From Zopfochytrium polystomum (lineage: Eukaryota; Chytridiomycota; Chytridiomycetes; Chytridiales; Chytridiaceae), in NCBI GenBank assembly GCA_025765615.1, contig JAIVFJ010000047.1, positions 62,001 to 126,000 on the forward strand: a stretch of 64,000 nt of DNA, written 5' to 3'. A program made the translations under genes and the position numbers. A model generated the notes under the pieces. The model made no database searches and was not told the DNA's origin. It saw only the letters and a list, made by a program, of their open reading frames with translations. The stretch's first letter is position 1, and each line of letters starts with the position of its first letter. Shown one piece after another: positions 60,244-64,000 of the stretch.

Positions 60244-61312
60244 TGTGTGTGTGTGTGTGTGTGTGTATGCGTGTGTGTGTGCGTGTGTGTGTGCTTGTAT
60301 CTTGAAAGACGGCATTGTCTGATGTCGAAGACTAAGAAAGCACGCCATCTTCACGAATTTCGGCACGCGTGGGCTCGAGACGCACTGGGAGTTCGCAGTT
60401 TTGCCGGAGGCGACATTCCGCAATTGGACGTCGGGCAGGATCGATCTTCACGAACGAAAAAAATCTATTCTTGGAAGACACAATTTGTAATAAAGGATCG
60501 TGTTGCGCCATCACCAAATCGCGCAACAGCGGGACTTATCAGTCAGTCAAGCACGGAACGTCGGGATCGGCTCGGCTTTCCCGTCCAAGAACCGCGGAAC
60601 GACTGTGTCCTCCAAAATCCCGTCCCGTTCTCCAGTTTTTTGAGGTAGGTGTTGCGTTCGAAATACGTCGCCTGGGCTTCACACAGCCCGACCGAGCCGG
60701 TGCCAGCGCTGTGCGACGCGCCAAGTAAACACAGCTGCCATTCGGCGCCTCCACAAGACCAGCACCTTCAAAAATCTACCTCCGACAGCGGTGTTGGCGT
60801 CAAGTCAACGGAAAGGCATGCGCCCACCCAACGAGATGCAGTCACATGCATTTATGTAGCTTGTGACTGTGGTCGAAAATAAAATCAATATGTTGTATTC
60901 CCAGAACCGACGGAGAGGTAAAAGAAGACAAGGGACGAGGCGAGCTTCAGTAACCGACCTCAATTGAACCTTTTTAAACCCTGTGTTGCATTTTTTTTTT
61001 TTTCCGTCGGCGACTTGGATCGCGTTTCCCCCAATCGGCCAGCGATAACCAGGTGGCGAGGATAAGAACGAAGAGGGTCCGCGGATGAGTAGGCTGCGAT
61101 GGCGGAGGCAAGTGAGGGTCTGGCCGAAGTATGGCATAACGTGCAAATGGGGAAGAGAAAAATGTCTGAGCCCCGCGCAATTATTCTTAGAGGATGAACA
61201 ATTGTAATCCCTTGTAAACGCCTGACCATTTCCTCACGACTGTCTCGCCGCCGCTGTCACCTCCACCACAAATCCAGCTCGCTGCCGCGTATTGTCAGAA
61301 TCCAACAGAATC
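60038..61312. other. Spacer with microsatellite
   Basis: No supported gene. It contains the (GA)n(GT)n tract at 60194-60295. Confidence 0.45.
60194..60295. repeat. (GA)n(GT)n compound microsatellite
   Basis: About 24 GA units followed by about 25 GT units with a few interruptions. Confidence 0.9.
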
Positions 61313-61393
61313 ATGCCACTCAAAAGTGAGCGCGTAAAGCATCCCATCTCCAAAATCAAGGACAACCCCGACACGCTTACTCTGAAAGAAGAG
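61313..61393 (+). CDS. Possible first coding exon of an unrecognised gene
   Basis: ATG 61313 opens a frame (MPLKSERVKHPISKIKDNPD, then TLTLKEE) that ends exactly at a strong donor GAG|GTAAGA. The peptide looks like real coding sequence, but I could not find a matching downstream exon before the minus-strand F-box fragment. Confidence 0.35.
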
Positions 61394-61737
61394 GTAAGAA
61401 ACTGGAACATCAAATCAATGCAAAAATTCGATTACCACAAACCGAATTGACCTAAAAAACAAAGGGCAATGAGGAAAAGGTTTTTAGAAGAGATTAAAGT
61501 CAGTGGTGTTGTTTTGAGGATGACCGAAAAAAGTCCCCAACCTTTCAGCAAGAGTAAAAAGAGTGTCAACAGCAAGGGAATGCCTTGCAAAGGGTTTGCT
61601 TGAAGGGCTTTGCCAAAAGATTCAGCCAACTTCTTGTGGCACGAGAATATGCGCTTAAAAACCAGAGAAGAAGTAGTCTTACGTTTTTCCTGGTAGCTGA
61701 AGTTCCCTTTACCAACTCTGTCTCTCCTCTCCTTTAC

Positions 61738-62505
61738 TCACAATCTTGGTCGCCGCGCAAGATCAGCTTGGATTCGCCTAACGACGTCGGGATGTCCCAC
61801 AACTGCACGGCCGACCTGTCGAGCGCCGCACGAGGACAGCGATGCCTTCTGCCTTAACTTCCGCACCGGGTAGTGTGCGCCGTTGACAGCGCCCTCCACC
61901 CGGGCGAAAAGGCATAGTCCGGACGCTGCGAAAATCCGATCGCCGAAGGACTGCGTATTCCGTCCGAGACGCAAGGACGATGTGGTTCGAGTCGAACACC
62001 TGACAGTGGAGAAGGACGGGAGGGGAAACTCTTTCTTGATCGGGTCTCCGCTTATCCATCGCCGCTCCAGCGCCAGGCGGCACTCGAACAGCTTCTTCCT
62101 CGCAACGCTTTCGATCGGCGGCAGCGTGGGCGGCGCCGCAGGATCGCCGCCGTCGCCGCCCGAACCCTCGTCCTCGCCCTCACCGCCGTCGCCGCCCGCT
62201 TGCCCTCGCTCCCGTCGCGCACGCTGCACGTCCGCCGTCCGCATCCGTGGACTCGTCCAGCGCGCCAGGAATAGGGTCCGCCAGTGCGCATCGCGCGCGG
62301 CGAGGTCGGACCACAGTTTTTATGCGCAGCACAGGCAGGAGTGGGTGCGGTGGTCTTCGATGAAGTCGACGATCCGGTGGGCGATCTCAGAAGAGGAGGG
62401 CGAGAGGCGATCGCGGGGATTCGTGCGGGGGAGAGTGTAAACGGAGCGAAGGTGTGCATCGCCGGGGATATCGTGAGGGGGTACGATGCGGCCGGCGGCG
62501 CTCAT
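61738..62505 (-). pseudogene. F-box/WD40-like gene (family B, copy 3), frameshifted
   Basis: Starts MSAAGRIVPPHD, then RDRLSPSSSEIAHRIVDFIE (F-box family B). It continues in other frames with LFECRLALERRWISGDPIKK, FDSNHIVLASRTEYAVL, EVKAEGIAVLVRRS and DRSAVQLWDIPTSLGESKLI, the last being a clear WD-repeat unit (RSAVQLWDI), followed by a donor GATT|GTGAGT. At least four frame changes are needed to read through. WD repeats after an F-box normally bind phosphorylated substrates. Confidence 0.55.
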
Positions 62506-63534
62506 TGTGTGTGCGTTCGGATGGAGACAATCTGACTTTGAATACAGGAACGCCTACGAGATCGGGCAGAACGTCGACGCAACCGATCGTCGAACTCGTT
62601 TGGGCGCAGCAAGGTCGCCCTCAAGCAGTGTCGTGTGAGTGTTACTTGTGTGTGCGGTGTGACATGAGTGAGTCGTTTGACCACGAGTGGAGGCACGACG
62701 TTGGGTTCCATCTTTATTTTGAGAAGAGAACGCGTGTTACGCGTGGATTTCTTGATGTAATAAGTTTTCAGAAAGAACATCCGCGATATCGCTCAATTTT
62801 TGCATGCACATTATTTGAATTCCTTTGAACGAAAACTGCGTTCGTCCTCTCATGCCCACTTGACCGCCGATGGAGAGACACAGCTCTCGATTCATATTTG
62901 GCAGGTCGGAGCTCGGCGCATGCATTCACCTTTCCTATTTTTTTCCCCCCCCCCCTATCGTCCGACAATCGCAAGCAAGCAACAGGTTGCGATCGCGTTT
63001 GCTGTGGTGCCCAAAAAGAGTGGCATTCCACTTTTCGGACCGGATGGAACCCTTGTAAAGCATGGCGGGTATCCTTCTCGTCTTCCAGTCCGTTGCCCTA
63101 CGCGTCCGACAGAGGAGCCAGGCGCGACGTTCAATAGCAAAACTTGCCGACTTTGACTGGCCGGCACAAACGCGGAGTTGGTGGAGAAGCGGAAGTGACC
63201 GTGCGGATGCAAACACACACATCCAAAAAAGGATATATTTTTGTCGCGGCTGGACTTGTCCGTCCGATCACCGACGACCGCGCAAGAAAAAAAAAATTTC
63301 TGCGTTTTGGCGTGGAGGACTGTTGCTGGGCGGGGACTGCAGCCAGTTAATTGGACCACGAAAATAAACAGATGTTATTTTCGTAAATATTATTTTATTT
63401 TTGCAGCCTGGGGAAAAATATCGGTCCATGATTAGCCGCATTTCATGCTGAATTGAATTCAGAGGGCCAAACATGCATCCGTCTGTGAATCAATATGCAA
63501 AAACAGAAAAACCTGCACCGGGCAAATCAAGTAA
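62506..63534. other. Spacer upstream of the last gene
   Basis: No supported gene; mixed composition with a C run near 62947. Confidence 0.4.
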
Positions 63535-63544
63535 TATAAAAAGG
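63535..63544 (+). promoter_or_regulatory. TATA box of the Ser-rich protein gene
   Basis: TATAAAAAGG lies 96 bases before the ATG at 63631. Confidence 0.6.
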
Positions 63545-63630
63545 GGCGAGAGAGACAGACAAGGGCGCGGAGGCTAGCAGGATTTTCGTTCTTTTTCCAT
63601 TATTTCTTTCAGCTCGCGAGGCTCCGCAGA

Positions 63631-63657
63631 ATGAATCCATCATCATCATCATCATCA

Positions 63658-63704
<47 letters not shown>

Positions 63705-64000
63705 CTCGTCCAATACGAAAACAGAAAGCGACGTCCGCAAAGAAAATATAGAGGCCGCCGCCGCCGCCGCCTCCGCTGGCAAGGCCGAGTCCGGGTCAAG
63801 CCACCCAAGACAAGAACAACTGCCACCGCCACAACCCCCACTAGTACTACCACCGCGCACACCACCGAGCTCCATCGCCGTCACGCCCTCCATCACTCCC
63901 ACCACCACCGCGAACGACGACAAGCGAGAGTCACGCCAAGGCGAGCTATTCGATCGCAGCGATCAAGGGCAAGCTTCAAGTTGCGTCTGCGATTTGGACC
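63631..64000 (+). CDS. Serine-homopolymer protein, 5' end (runs off window)
   Basis: The frame is open from ATG 63631 to the window end (123 codons). It starts MNP then about 20 serines from TCA/TCG repeats, a second short Ser block, NTKTESDVRKENIE, an Ala run, and Pro-rich sequence (EQLPPPQPPLVLPPRTPP). A TATA box upstream supports the start. The low-complexity N-terminus resembles disordered tails of fungal regulatory proteins, but no domain is reached, so no function is offered. Confidence 0.55.

Overview
The window is nuclear DNA of a fungus, probably an early-diverging (chytrid-like) lineage. The support is inference from several signs: short spliceosomal introns of about 40-260 nt, two PalI/Rim9 (SUR7-family) pH-sensor paralogues, a Tf1/sushi-type self-priming Ty3 chromovirus, F-box gene families, abundant microsatellites, and a TIR-NACHT-ankyrin NLR-like gene. 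I cannot name the species.

Layout. 0-6.9 kb: the 3' end of an NAD(P)-binding oxidoreductase, a decayed F-box gene, a Pif1-like helicase remnant, a coiled-coil gene (+) and a three-exon coiled-coil gene (-). 6.9-11.4 kb: a dead Tc1/mariner transposase split by a young Ty3/gypsy element (identical-looking LTRs, 5-bp target duplication AAATT) that lacks its reverse transcriptase. 12.5-24.3 kb: GC-rich genes. These are an unrecognised three-exon gene, PalI/Rim9 paralogue 1 (-), an atypical Rho GTPase (-), PalI/Rim9 paralogue 2 (+), a secreted glycoprotein and a small helical protein. 24.7-29.3 kb: F-box fragments, an F-box/laminin-G-like gene and a diverged duplication. 29.6-50.0 kb: a TIR-NACHT-ankyrin NLR-like gene on the minus strand whose second coding exon is split by a 16.4-kb tandem LTR-retrotransposon array (six LTRs, five internal regions) with one target duplication (ACTTT) at its outer ends. 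50-64 kb: an SRPBCC-fold protein, a broken LRR gene, broken F-box genes, a tRNA-Asp pseudogene, a TauD-type dioxygenase, and the 5' end of a serine-homopolymer protein with a TATA box.

The most interesting region is 29.6-50 kb. The array has four copies of a deletion derivative (Gag + protease + chromodomain; reverse transcriptase/RNase H and integrase core removed by two in-frame deletions) followed by one apparently complete element. Each LTR carries a dense cluster of perfect heat-shock-element units upstream of a TATA box. An 11-nt stretch just downstream of that TATA box is exactly complementary to the primer-binding site (Tf1-type self-priming). The gag/pol overlap carries a CCCAAAC slippery heptamer plus an 8-bp hairpin. 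The element at 7.5-11.3 kb shares the first deletion, so the RT-less form has itself moved, presumably in trans.

Caveat: many otherwise convincing genes here contain isolated single-base frame changes, mostly apparent +1 and often beside short homopolymers. These could be real decay or base-calling errors. Splice models were made by eye from phase and consensus and have not been tested against RNA.
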